This document shows positions 1-10,825 of a stretch of DNA of 64,000 bases, piece by piece. How positions within the stretch are numbered: position 1 is the first letter of the stretch; each line of letters opens with the position of its first letter. The notes under the pieces are model-generated. The model saw only the letters and a program-made list of their open reading frames with translations, did no database searches and had not been told where the DNA came from. A program made the position numbers and the translations under genes. The DNA is from Lamellibrachia satsuma (lineage: Eukaryota > Annelida > Polychaeta > Sabellida > Siboglinidae). The stretch covers positions 14,231,507 through 14,295,506 of the forward strand of contig BSQZ01000004.1 of assembly GCA_033239005.1 (NCBI GenBank), read 5' to 3'.

Positions 1-125
1 TTAATTAAGACATAAGTGAAATAGCATAAAGAGTGTATTACAACACAAAAACTGTCTTTGTGAAAACTACCTAGTATAAATTGATTATAAACGGATTATA
101 AACAAATATAATTTGAATTTCTAAC

Positions 126-1250
126 ATGGCGCCATGCAAACGCCAAGTAAAGGCGAAACGTAATTGTACATGCTCTAGCTGCGACAGCTGGGTAGACTTT
201 GCAAAGTCCAGGTGTACACATTCGTGGGCAGAAGTGCAGGCAGATTATTATCATTTCATGTGTATGACATTGAAATATCTGCAAGAGCAGGTAAATGAAT
301 TAAGGCATATGATTTTGATGATGACAGGGCAGGATGAGAAAGAAGAGAGCAGAGGTGTTAAGACAGAGGAGAGCAGAGGCGGTGAGAACGAGGAGAGCAG
401 AGGCGGTGAGAACGAGGGGAACAGAGGCAATGTGAGGGAGAAAGCTGGTAAGAAGAAAGATGGAAAAAGGAAGAATGTGCAACAAAAGGAAGATAACCGA
501 GTGAGCGAAGAGGGATTGTCAGGTGGCAGGATGGTTGAGGATAACAAGAGCAGAGAAAAGGAGAAGACTGTGGATCAGAAGAAGAAAGATGACAGGAGGT
601 AGAGTATGCAACAAAAGAAAGGTAAGCGGGTGAGTGGAGAGGGATTGCCAGGTGGTAAGATAGTAAAGGCTGATGATAGAAGAGAAAGGGGGAATTGTGT
701 GCGCAGGAGAGGAGCTTTGCTGATGTAGTATCACAGGGGAAGGCGAGGAAAGCCCGGGTATTTATGGGGATTCCATCATTAGGAAAGTTGATAAAATTGT
801 AAACAGAGGAGATGACATAACAGTATGCCTACCAGGGACAAAAATATGATATAGCAGAGAAGGCAGGACAAGTCATAGGTGGTGGCATGGGAGGTGCTGT
901 TCTCGTGCATATGGGAACGAACAATGCCGAGGAGTGAACGTCAGCCATCATTGGCAAGTACAGGAGGTTGATCAAGACACTTAAAGAGGCACGTGTTGGA
1001 CAGATTGTATTTTCGAGGATATTACCAATAATGGGAAGCAGGGGTGAGGAATATAAGAACTGTAGGAGGATGGCGATCAATACACAAGTACAGAAGGTAT
1101 GTATGGAGGAGGAAGTAGGCTTCGTAGACATGTGGTTAACCTTTGTGGGAAGAGACGACTTTTTCTTGAGAGATTGACTTCATCTGACAAGGAAGGGTAC
1201 TGCAGTTCTTGGGTGTGAGTTTGTCAGAGTTGTCGATGAGGGCACAGGTA
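126..1250 (+). pseudogene. CR1-like LINE ORF1 (Cys-rich N-terminus plus SGNH esterase remnant)
   Basis: ORF1 of the LINE, thought to encode a nucleic-acid-binding protein that assists retrotransposition. The first 158 codons (126-602) are open. The N-terminus is basic and cysteine-rich (CTCSSC, a possible zinc-binding patch), followed by a hydrophobic stretch and a Glu/Gly/Arg tail built on a 24-bp tandem repeat (about 345-430). After the stop at 600-602, broken frames between about 760 and 1250 still read as an SGNH/GDSL hydrolase: a GDSIIRKV block near 764, a HMGTNNA block near 908, and a catalytic-end block resembling DxLHLT near 1170. The bases around 479-541 are imperfectly repeated at 608-672, which explains part of the frame damage. 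No intact product is possible. Confidence 0.72.
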
Positions 1251-1379
1251 CCATAAATTATTTAAACTAGATGCGCAGGGGGAACTGACTGAGAAAACTC
1301 AAAGGAGTACTACTATAAATACACATCCAAATAAATGTTCACCAATAATTTCAGAAAATGAACTTAAATGTGTATGCTT

Positions 1380-2514
1380 AAATGCCAGGAGCAAATAAAA
1401 AAAGTGAGTTAGACATTATGGTAGCAGACATTGATCCTCATGTAATAGGCATCACAGAATCATGGGCAAATAAAGATATAGTAGATGCTGAGTTAGCACT
1501 GACAGGCTGTGTAATGTTTAGGAAGGATAGACGAGAAATAAGGGGAGGTGGAGTAATTTTATATATTAAAGAATCTATCCAAGCATATGAAATAACACTG
1601 AAAAGTCTTGGAACCAACCAGAGGTGGGAATGTGTTAGACTGAATTTTGTCTTCTCAAAATGAATTAGTTGACAATGTTAAAGTACACGAACCTTTGGGT
1701 TCAAGTGACCATAACCAAATAATAATATAAAAGTAAAAACAGGGAATATATATAAAAACAATGGAGGAGGAACTTCAACAAAGGCAAATATACAGAGATG
1801 AGAACATTTCTAGCAAAAATAGATTCGAATAACTTGCTAAAGAACAAGTCAGCAACAGAATGCTGCACTTGTTTAAAATGTGAGATTGAGGGCATTATTG
1901 CAAAATTTTTCCATTAAGAAAACAAGGGAAAAGGTCCAGAAAGAAACACATGTCAAAAGATAAACACACTGGAAATGTAGAAGACTGACAGCAAGAGTTT
2001 CTATGCTTATGTAAGGAGTAAACAGAAAAAACAGTTTGAGATAAGGTCGGACCACTGGAAGACAACAGTGAAAACATAATTTCAGATGGGTTTCAGATGG
2101 CAGAGGTCCTGAATGAGTATTTCAGGTCAGTTTTTACCACAGAAGACATCAGCTCACTACCAGTTCCATGTACTAATTTTTTGGGAAATAAATCAGAACA
2201 GTTGGGGCAGTTATTTGTAACTCCTGAAATGATAGCAAAGAAAATTAAGAAGATGAAAGATAATAAATCACCTGGAGTTGATGGGATACCACCAAAACTG
2301 CTTAAGGAAATTGTTGAGCAGAGAAGGCAGAACCAGAGGACACAAAGCAGCATTAGTTAAGGAACAGTGTAGGTTGGACATGAGAAAGTACTCTTTCTCA
2401 CAGAGGGTGATAAATGAATGGAACAAACTGCCAAATGATTGTGTTAATGCTAGTAGCGTGAATATGTTTAAAAATAGAATTGACAGATATCTAATAAGGT
2501 TGGGCTACACATAG
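1380..2514 (+). pseudogene. CR1-like LINE ORF2 (endonuclease / reverse transcriptase), internally deleted
   Basis: Three coding remnants are visible. 1382-1663 is the N-terminal APE-like endonuclease, with a block reading GITESWANKD and a glycine-rich GGGVILYIKE strand. The middle of the nuclease is missing, and its last motif (EPLGSSDHNQ) appears out of frame near 1690-1725. 2097-2353 is the start of the reverse transcriptase, ending at the motif KSPGVDGIPPKLLKE. It then jumps, at about 2320-2340, straight to the LINE C-terminus (2330-2514), which reads SQRVINEWNKLPNDCVNAS and ends with a stop at 2512-2514. The catalytic palm, including the YxDD box, is deleted. A full ORF2 of this type is about 900-1000 codons; under 400 remain. 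Confidence 0.8.
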
Positions 2515-2620
2515 ATGATAAAACTGTTGGACTCTCGATAAGCCAATGGCTTCTTTGTCCACTTGCCATCTGGAACTTGTTGTTTGGGATGGCAATCTTG
2601 TTAAATCTTGTTAAATGAAC

Positions 2621-3010
2621 TTGATGACAAATTTTATTTTTAAAAATTTATAATCATGCATGTACAGAATATTAGTCTTGATAAGTCTACATATGTTGCT
2701 TCAATGATCAAATTAATACTTGACTGCAATTTTCACACAAATCCTGGAGTTTGCTTAAAACGAAAGTGCTGCCACCTAGTGATATCTCATAGAGTTAGCA
2801 CAATAACTATTGTTTGCGTATTATCTTCAAAATAAACATGTATATGTCAAGTTATACATACAGATACATGCGCATTGTTTGGAATTGTTGCAATGTCCTT
2901 ATTTTGAGGTATTTCATGTTATGCAATAGAGACTACAATATCATTAAAACGCTAGTTTAGCTCATTGTGACTCAGGCACTGACATTGAAATCTGTAGTGT
3001 GAATAACTTA
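2621..3010. other. AT-rich non-coding DNA, nothing recognised
   Basis: No open frame of note, no RNA gene and no repeat that I can match elsewhere in the window. It separates the CR1-like tail from the first dispersed-repeat copy. Confidence 0.5.
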
Positions 3011-3600
3011 AAACTCCGTCCTCAACTGATTTAGCCTATCACAAATCTGGTTTGTTGGTGTCCAAATATGTAGTGTGTGAATAGTTTATGTAAAATCGAT
3101 TTAATTTTTAAAATGTGTATTTTTGTTTAAATCATCAAAAGAATTGACTTTAGTCATTACATCTGATAAGGCTCAAATGACTGGACATCTGTGAGGGTCA
3201 ATGCCAAACATGGGCGTGATTTCTCGCCTATCACAAGACAAAGTTACAAAATTTTACCAAGGGTAACATTTGTGAGTTTTCAGCATTTCCATTTTCACTT
3301 CACTTAATGCTTTATCAAACATTAAGTAAGTAAATAGTTTGTCTGATGATTTCATAAATCTACATATAAAAGTTGCACAAACGAGCGAGCATGTTGCAGT
3401 GGATACTAGGCAGGTTCCATTTTTCACAAAATTAATTTGAAATGAGATTACTCGTTTAGCAAATAAATCAAACTGAGAAGGAACCTTTAAGTAATGTGCA
3501 GTTGGTTTAATAAAAAAGTGCATACTTTTGTTAAAATCATCGAAAGAATTGATTTTGATCATTAGACCGGATAATGTGTGAAAGTTTGAAGTGCTTAACC
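3011..3600 (+). repeat. Unclassified dispersed repeat, two partial copies in tandem
   Basis: Module A (starting AAAACTCC...CCTCAACTGATTT, then GTTGGTGTCCAAATATGTAG, then ATCATCAAAAGAATTGACTT) runs from 3011 to about 3190. Module B (GTTTGTCTGATGATTTCAT, CACAAACGAG, GTGGATACTAGGCAGGTT) follows at about 3335-3450. Module A's second half recurs at about 3490-3590. The same modules are found at 33150-33470, 53945-54245 (inverted), 63835-64000 and 3895-4080. It has no coding capacity. It could be a MITE, a Helitron-derived piece or an LTR fragment. I could not identify terminal repeats. Confidence 0.7.
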
Positions 3601-3894
3601 TAAGCTAATTTTCACGGGAAATTGGTGGGAGTCCAGTGGACTCCCACTCTGCTGCTGCGCCCATGTTGGATCCAAATGATGTGCCGTGCTGAAGAGTATT
3701 TTCAAGCTGACAGAAGGGAGTATGACCGCTCGCTACAGTAAGATAGCAGCATACACGCACATTGATGGATCATTGAAATCAGCCACTTTAACACTGGATT
3801 TATTGTCTTTTAAAACCAGGGAGCCACACGGACTTCTACCAAGGGACATATAAGGAGTCCGTAGGTAAAACAAAGAGTCCCGGACTCACAGACT
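3601..3894. other. Segment interrupting a dispersed-repeat copy; contains an 11-bp inverted repeat
   Basis: This block separates module A (to about 3590) from modules C and B (from about 3898), which are contiguous in the 33 kb copy, so it looks like an insertion. Positions 3625-3647 form a near-perfect palindrome: TGGGAGTCCA and TGGACTCCCA around one central G, with one further G-C pair outside. Related GAGTCC/GGACTC words recur near 3855-3895. No open frame. Confidence 0.4.
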
Positions 3895-4080
3895 CCCATT
3901 GTAGTATATAGAGGTGGACCACGTTTCCCCATTTTCCATGAATATTACCCGGATTCAGTAAAAAATTATTTAACAGTTTGTCTGATGATTTCATCAAAAC
4001 TAAATAACACATTTGCACCAATGGGCTAGCCTGTCACAGTTGATACTAGACAGGTTCAAGTTTTCACTAAAATGGGTTTG
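3895..4080 (+). repeat. Unclassified dispersed repeat, right half
   Basis: Module C (GTAGTATATAGAGGTGGACC, then ATTACCCGGATTC) at about 3898-3960 and module B (GTTTGTCTGATGATTTCATC, AACACATTTGCAC, GATACTAGACAGGTTCAAG) at about 3976-4065 match the order seen at 33309-33450. With 3490-3590 it makes one copy split by the 3601-3894 segment. Confidence 0.65.
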
Positions 4081-4657
4081 AACCGAGATGAATGAAAAAA
4101 TGTTGAACTGTAAAGTTAATCATCATAAGTCTTTCAAAAATATTGCCAAAGCAAAGCCACAGTTGTCTAACCTGCCACAGCACAGATAATCCAGAAAACG
4201 AGTTTGCTGCAGAACAGGGGAATCCAGCACTAGATTTATCAATTTATCTAGTACCACTTCGTAGGTACTTAACTGGCAAACAACCTCGGGACAAAACGCC
4301 TGATAAAAACAGCTTAGCAGCAGCGATGCATTTGGCCTGACAAAAGGAGGTTATGACGTTATCAAGGGAGGGAGACAAGTTGTCCATTCATGAGGGAGCT
4401 TCCCTCCAGCAATAATCTGATGGATGGTTGTATGGCAGTCTGACAATGACAGATGCCCTCAGTCCATGTACTATTACAGGCTGCCTGGTCCCTCGGTGTC
4501 CTGCCTAGTGTCAGAAATCCATTTCTTACACAGTGTTTGACAACGAAAATAATCATCCTTTTCCTGCACAGACAGTCGTCGTGAAAACATAGTGGCTTCC
4601 TGGAAGAAAAGCCACTCTAGGAAGGCCCACCAGAAACGATGCATCACTTCTACTTTG

Positions 4658-4783
4658 AACTATCTTGTGGTCCAAATTCCACTAATAATATGTGTGTGAA
4701 AATATCCCCGCTTTCTTACAAACTATCTTGCGGTCCAAATTCCACTAATAATATGTGTGTGAAAATATCCCCCCATTCTTACA
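4658..4783 (+). repeat. 63-bp direct duplication
   Basis: Two adjacent 63-bp units begin AACTATCTTG at 4658 and 4721 and differ at only a few positions. Because 63 is divisible by three, an open frame runs through both copies. This is a by-product, not evidence of a gene. Confidence 0.9.
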
Positions 4784-5514
4784 AATGTCTATACTATAAA
4801 GTAGTTTGTGGTTGTGTCTGTCTATCTGTCTGTCATATATGCATCAGTTTCACATGTATAGGGCTGACATTTTTTATGTATGCCTTAGGCATTTTAGGGG
4901 TCCCATGGGAATGGTTCGTGCATTAAAAGAATTTAAAAATTCCCCCGGGGGTGGTGATATTTTGAAGGAATGTATGTGGATGTTTGGCATAGATTACGTA
5001 ACTCAGAAACAATAGGAGTTCTTACATACAATTGTGAGCAACGATATGTGTGTTTTCTAGGATTGTTCGATAGTTATGTGATCTATGTCAAACATCCACA
5101 AAAGTTCCTGATTTTTGGGGCATGAAATTGTATTCATCGTTGTCATTGACATTACCCTTACAAACCTTGAATGGGCAGTGCAACGAGTCATCAGCTCTTG
5201 TAGCGACTGCCTTGTCTCCCAGAATGCAATGCCAGGCAGCTTAGCTAATATACTATAGGAAATAGTAAAATAATGCTTCACTGGAGTGCCCTTTGATACA
5301 AATGCAGTCTACTGTACATATTATCCACATCTTCCGAATGCATCAATAAAAACACAACACAAATAGGATGCATTTCCAGATCTCCCATGGTTTTGAAAGT
5401 GTTGAAAGACACAATCCACCCCCCCACCACCACCTCCCACCCCACTCAGGGAGAGGAAACCACAGCTGATGATGAATCACCATCCATATTATATATACAC
5501 TTTGATGGCATCAA

Positions 5515-5818
5515 TTTGATTCACTGTAGGCCACAGTGGGGGAAGCCCTTCAGACTCTGCATGCACTAGTACCATTTGATTCACTGTAGGCCACAGTGGG
5601 GGAAGCCCTTCAGACTCTGCATGCACTAGTACCATTTGATTCACTGTAGGCCACAGTGGGGGAAGCCCTTCAGACTCTGCATGCACTAGTACCATTTGAT
5701 TCACTGTAGGCCACAGTGGGGGAAGCCCTTCAGACTCTGCATGCACTAGTACCATTTGATTCACTGTAGGCCACAGTGGGGGAAGCCCTTCAGACTCTGC
5801 ATGCACTAGTACCATTTG
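5515..5818 (+). repeat. 60-bp tandem repeat, five units with no differences seen
   Basis: The unit starts TTGATTCACTGTAGGCCACA and ends ATGCACTAGTACCAT. It is repeated five times with no visible differences, so expansion was very recent or homogenisation is active. The 60-bp period keeps a minus-strand frame open as a 20-residue repeat (5489-5824). With no start context or homologue seen, I treat this as an artefact of the period. Confidence 0.95.
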
Positions 5819-6234
5819 CAGCAAGACATTTGGTTTTTAAATAATAATAATAATGAATTTCCAAATATACAATCATATGATTTAATAAAATTACAATTGT
5901 GTTTGTTAAAATTATTAAAAATAAACTAAGAGGTGCATGTTAAAACAGTTATTACAATGTATAATAAGACTAAAATATGGCATTATCTACATTATAAAAT
6001 AATGTCTCTGAGCACGCACATGAATAACTACTGGTTAAAGAGGCAGCTATTAATAAAACAGTTCTTTGCCGTGTTGGTTTTCATTTTGGTAAGAGGTAGC
6101 AGGAAAACCATCATTATATGATATGCTGCAACCCTTGGTTGCTGTACGTGCAGTTGATGTTGTGGCTGTTCGATTTGTTTAAAGAAGTTTTCATATACAG
6201 TAACTGTAACTAACATCTATTTCTCAGGGCGACC

Positions 6235-7070
6235 AACTGCGCCTGTGCTATTGCATTCCTGTGTCACCCCAACTAGACTAGTGGAGGACCTGCGTCACCC
6301 CCACTAGACTAGTGGAGGACCAACGTCACTCCCACTAGACTAGTGTATGACCACCGTCACCCCCACTAGACTAGTGGAGGACCAACATCACCCCCACTAG
6401 ACTAGTGGAGGACCAGCATCACCATCACTAGACTAGTGGAGGACCAACATCACCCCAACTAGACTAGTGGAGGACCTGCATCGCCCCCACTAGACTAATA
6501 GAGGACCAACGTCACTCCCACTAGACTAGTGGATGACCTACGTCACCCCCACTAGACTAGTGGAGGACCAACATCACCCCCACAAGACTAGTGGAGGACC
6601 AGCATCACCCCCACTAGACTAGTGGAGGACCAACATCACCCCCACTATACTAGTGGAGGACCTGCGTCACCCCCACTAGACTAGTTGAGGACCAACATCA
6701 CCCCCACTAGACTAGTGGAGGACCAACATCACCCCCACTAGACTAGTGGAGGACCAACATCACCCCCACTAGACTAGTGGAAGACCTGCGTCACCCCACT
6801 AGACTAGTGGAGGACCTGCATCACCCCCACTAGACTAGTGGATGACCACCGTCACCCCCACTAGACTAGTGGAGGACCAACATCACCCCCACTAGACTAG
6901 TGGTGGACCAGCATCACCCTCACTAGATTAGTGGAGGACCAACATCACCCCCACTACACTAGTGGAGGACCTGCATCACCCCCACTAGACTAGTGGAGGA
7001 CCTGCGTCACCCCCACTAGACTAGTGGAGGACCTGCGTCACCCCCACTAGACTAGTGGAGGACCTGCTTG
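6235..7070 (+). repeat. 31-bp minisatellite with a palindromic core, about 27 units
   Basis: The consensus unit is CACCCCCACTAGACTAGTGG followed by AGGACCAACAT. Each unit contains the inverted repeat CCACTAG-A-CTAGTGG, so every 31 bp can form a 7-bp stem. Units vary mainly in the last positions (CCAACAT, CCTGCGT, CCAGCAT, CCACCGT), while the palindrome is largely conserved. There is no coding frame. The array is more GC-rich than its surroundings. Confidence 0.95.
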
Positions 7071-7822
7071 ATGAACGCACGCAACATGCAATTTGATTGT
7101 GACCTTAGAAAGTTTCCCAGGAAAGGCACGGAAGAATTCGAATGCAGGCAATTCATGTTCTCTGCCATCTGCCTTAGTGTGGCATTGTCCATCTACCACT
7201 GCAAACTTAATTCCACGAAGCACTGATTGAATTTTGTCAAGGTTTTTTTTAGCAACAGAAACATCAAATGGAATCTGTCCGGAAATGCACCAGCCTATGT
7301 GTACAGTTAATTAGATCATCACAGTTTCACCAGGAATTTGATGCTTCTATTTTCTAGGTTGCTTGCGTGGGTATCTTCAAAGTTATGCCGAATGATTTCA
7401 TTATGGATAAACATGTGATGGCGTGCTGTGGTCTTAGTTAGCTTCTGTAGAGGAATGCGGCCTAAATAGGGGTCCTATTTATGATTGTACAAGCTAGAAT
7501 TACATAAAAAGCAGAAGCGTCTTTTCATCTCTGAAGTATAGCCATTAAGAGACAATGGCATCATTAACGCCACTTCGCTCACGCAACATAGTTCTAAAAC
7601 GTTTTCTTATAGAGCCCATTTTGCTCATTTATAAGATGTTTTTATTTTTAAATACCACTAAATGGAAATTACACTTGCAGATTATGGTTGAGAGTCCTGC
7701 TTAATTAATGAATAACTGTGAGGAATTTAATGGAAAAGATGCCAAAAGGAATCGCTAAAAACTGAGAAAGTTAACAATGAAATATTTAAACAAATGAGTT
7801 AATTATTTCTAAAATTGTTGCT

Positions 7823-8029
7823 TTACTACCTGTAAAATGGGCTGGCTAAACAATATTTACTACCTGTAAAATGGGCTGGCTAAACAATATTTACTACCTG
7901 TAAAATGGGCTGGCTAAACAATATTTACTACCTGTAAAATGGGCTGGATAAACAATATTTACTACCTGTAAAATGGGCTGGCTAAACAATATTTACTACC
8001 TGTAAAATGGGCTGGCTAAACAATATTTC
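7823..8029 (+). repeat. 34-bp tandem repeat, six units
   Basis: The unit contains TACCTGTAAAATGGGCTGG and then CTAAACAATATTTAC. Six copies are nearly identical, with one C-to-A change in the fourth (GGATAAACA). Low divergence implies recent expansion. Confidence 0.95.
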
Positions 8030-10455
8030 GGAATGAAAGGAAATCTAGTCCGACTACAAAGTGAGCACGTTTTAGTTCAAAACCTGAAGTAACATTCTAC
8101 ACATATCAGACACCATAAAATGCTACCCACTGCCAAAGTACACAAGTCAGGTCATGGCATAAGTTTGCCATATTATGTTCTATTGAACCAAGAGACTTAT
8201 CGCCTAAAAAAAATCACAAGAATGCTCAAACTGGAAATGTCAATATGTTTATTTGTACACCTGGGACGTATGTCACCATGCAGACTACCAATCTGAATGG
8301 CATCTGTCAAAACCCTGGATCCAGGGTGGCATTTCACTGTGATTACGAGCTGATAGGCCAATTTCATCATTAATGACATCAAGTTTTTTATTAAGTGTTT
8401 TCGCTAATATCCACATTAGCAAATAATGACAATATCAGAATTCCATTATAATCTATAATGGTTATTTCTACCATAAAACAAAATAGCTGCAAATGTGTTT
8501 TTTAATGCAAAAAAATTTGCAATGTGTGAATACAGAAAATAAAATTATACATTAATGAAATATGGCTAATACAAGAGATTTCCTACCTGTGATTTTTGTA
8601 AAGGAATTTTTAGAGATTTAGAGATTTTTCTTAGAATTTACAAAATGCTACTTGCAAGGTACTTCCAAAGGATGGAGTTATTCTGTTACAATCAGAAGGC
8701 TTTCTACAGGCCAACATGGCCAGACCCTGCATTTCTAAGAGCCTACAAATGGCTTCCCGTGGCACCCTGTATCATGCAGACTAGTTGGGGGAACATGGGA
8801 AAAGGCAACGCCCCTTTCGTTTGCAGACAGTAGACATGGCAGACAGCGTAAAGTCTGTCCAGTTCACGTACCATGTACGTGTCTAGTCTGTGGTTTCATA
8901 ATGCCCGCAGTAGAGCTGGAAATGTCAGACATGCTTAGAATCTTTTTGTAGCAATCACTAGTATGTAAAAGCCCATAATCCTAAAACCAGACATTTGACG
9001 ATGACATGAATTTTATGAATTTAAATAATTTGCAAAAACAAACGTGCAGCTGCATAGTAACACCATATTTTGAAATGATTCTCCAATCTTCATGAGGTTT
9101 TAGTTGACAGAAACGATGTAACAGGCAGCTGGGTAAATAATGGTGTAAATAATATAGCCAAAAATAAATAATGCAGTAAACGCCCTTTGAACTCAGTCTG
9201 TCCAAAATGCAGTGAGGTTTGAGAAAGGGATTCTTCCATTTGAGTAAATATCTGTTTATGTTACGCAGCACCGACACCAGCTATACCTGTGTCAGCGTCT
9301 AATTTACACTACACGTCATACTCAGATGACACAAATGCCAGACTCATGTCAAACTGACTTGTCTCTTCAAAACATGTGTCAGTGTAGACAACAACGTTGG
9401 TGTAGACAGAGACTCATGCAGTCGGCAACACGTCACAACAAAGTTCTGCAGACTCCACATCAGCCCACCGCAAATACCACAACACCATAGTGACACCACC
9501 TAGCTATGCCAGCAACTCCACTCACACAAACCAATGGCAAATGAATACTGGGCAAAAATATGCCATCCCTAATGGTCGACATTAATAATTGAGCGCTGTA
9601 AATCGGATATTGTACTTGTGTCCATGTTACTACAGCAAATGGTTCTGATACTGTTTGTCCTAGGAGGAGACTGACAGTGATATTGCTACAATGGGTTTTT
9701 GTATGGGATATGAAATGACAGGAAGAACAATTCCCCTACTCCGGTTCCCCATCCACATGGCCATCTGTCACGATTTGCTTCAGTGACTGCGACGCTAACA
9801 TATCTTTGCATCTATAAATATTTTATACGCTATGAAACATTTCTGATTTTCCTTCGCCTTCCAACATGAAATGTATTGATTTTTCAAATTGCAGTGTTTC
9901 AGCCCACCAATCCATGGCATGACAGTAAATGAAATATTGAGACATTTAGAGTGCTTAAATTTCAATTGTCGTGAAGCAATTTTTTTATATTTACCATACT
10001 GTTAGTAGAGTTAAATGTACTGGCTGTATAATTATTCCTGGTTCTAATACAAAAAAGAACAACTACCCTCAACTTTACTTCGAGGCCTTTGTATATCATA
10101 CAAATCCTGTATGCCACACACAGGTATCCCACACATACGTACCACACACATTGATCCAAGAAAATGATTGGGTCTATCTCTCATAATACAAAAGTGCAAC
10201 ATCCACCATCAAATGTCCCCCAAACACCACAACTGCGACAGATAAAGTGCCTGAGTATCTCAGAAGCCCCTCTCTGAAGACACCTTCCTGCTGGATTTGC
10301 ATGGACTGATAGATGGGCTGATAGATGCCCCGATTAAGCCAGGCTCCAGGGCTATGATTAACTTGAAAGCAGATGTGAGAAGGGTAATGTATCTGTGTGT
10401 TTGCCAGGTGTATACAGACAGAGGGAGACAAACACTGGTTGGATGTCCAGCAGAA
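8030..10455. other. AT-rich non-coding DNA, nothing recognised
   Basis: Only short, unconvincing open frames. No conserved protein motif, RNA gene or tandem array was seen. If the PET-LIM gene continues leftwards this would be intron. Confidence 0.4.
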
Positions 10456-10640
10456 TTAGCAGGCGTATGATAAATGTGAAGACTTCCTCAGTGCAGTGTG
10501 GAGTAATAGCCTACAACTGCTTGAAGTGGAATGGACGAAGGTATTGTGTAACATAACAGTGATATTGGGGCTTGCCACACGCTCTATTGTGTTCTTCCCC
10601 TTCAGCCTGACCATGCAGTACAATACTTAGTTACACAGTT
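10456..10640. repeat. Dispersed repeat, unclassified (partner at 14415-14610)
   Basis: A segment containing ATGATAAATGTGAAGACTT and GTGTAACATAACAGTGATAT matches, imperfectly and in the same order, a segment at 14420-14535. The shared words include TGATAAATGTG, GTGGAATG and GTAACATAACAGTGAT. No coding capacity. Confidence 0.45.
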
Positions 10641-10675
10641 TCTCAAGACATATCGTAACACTGCACTATATCTAC

Positions 10676-10825
10676 TAATTGTGTAAATGCTAGCAGCACT
10701 AAAAACAAAACTGACAATTATTTCAAAAGGGGGATTACTATTCGTTGGGCCCTCGATAAGCAAATGGCTTCACTGTTCACTTGCCAGCTGGTTTTTTGCC
10801 TTCTGTGGCAATCTTGGTAAATGCT
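10676..10825 (+). mobile_element. CR1-like LINE 3' end, 5'-truncated copy
   Basis: It matches the end of the element at 2440-2615: the last codons (AATGCTAGCAGCACTAAAAA), then CCTCGATAAGCAAATGGCTT, CACTTGCCAGCTGG and the tail GGCAATCTTGGTAAATG. Only about 150 bp remain, as is usual when target-primed reverse transcription stops early. Confidence 0.75.

Larger units (their letters stand above)
1..2620 (+). mobile_element. CR1-like LINE retrotransposon, decayed and internally deleted
   Basis: Order along the plus strand is ORF1 (about 126-1250), ORF2 (about 1380-2514), then a short 3' UTR ending in a tandem ATCTTGTTAA tail near 2590-2615. An SGNH-type esterase remnant in ORF1, an APE-type endonuclease then reverse transcriptase in ORF2, and a short tandem 3' tail instead of poly(A) are the layout known for CR1-group LINEs. 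Frameshifts, stops and two internal deletions in ORF2 make this a dead copy. The 5' end may lie before base 1. Two other copies of the same 3' end occur at 10676-10825 and, inverted, at 52297-52392, which shows that the family is dispersed in this genome. Confidence 0.8.

Noticed and set aside
5489..5824. Minus-strand frame encoding a 20-residue perfect repeat
   Set aside because: It is the direct result of a 60-bp tandem repeat. No start context, promoter or homologue is apparent.
5515..8029. Possible CRISPR-like arrays
   Set aside because: Units are head-to-tail without unique spacers and the genome is eukaryotic. These are minisatellites.
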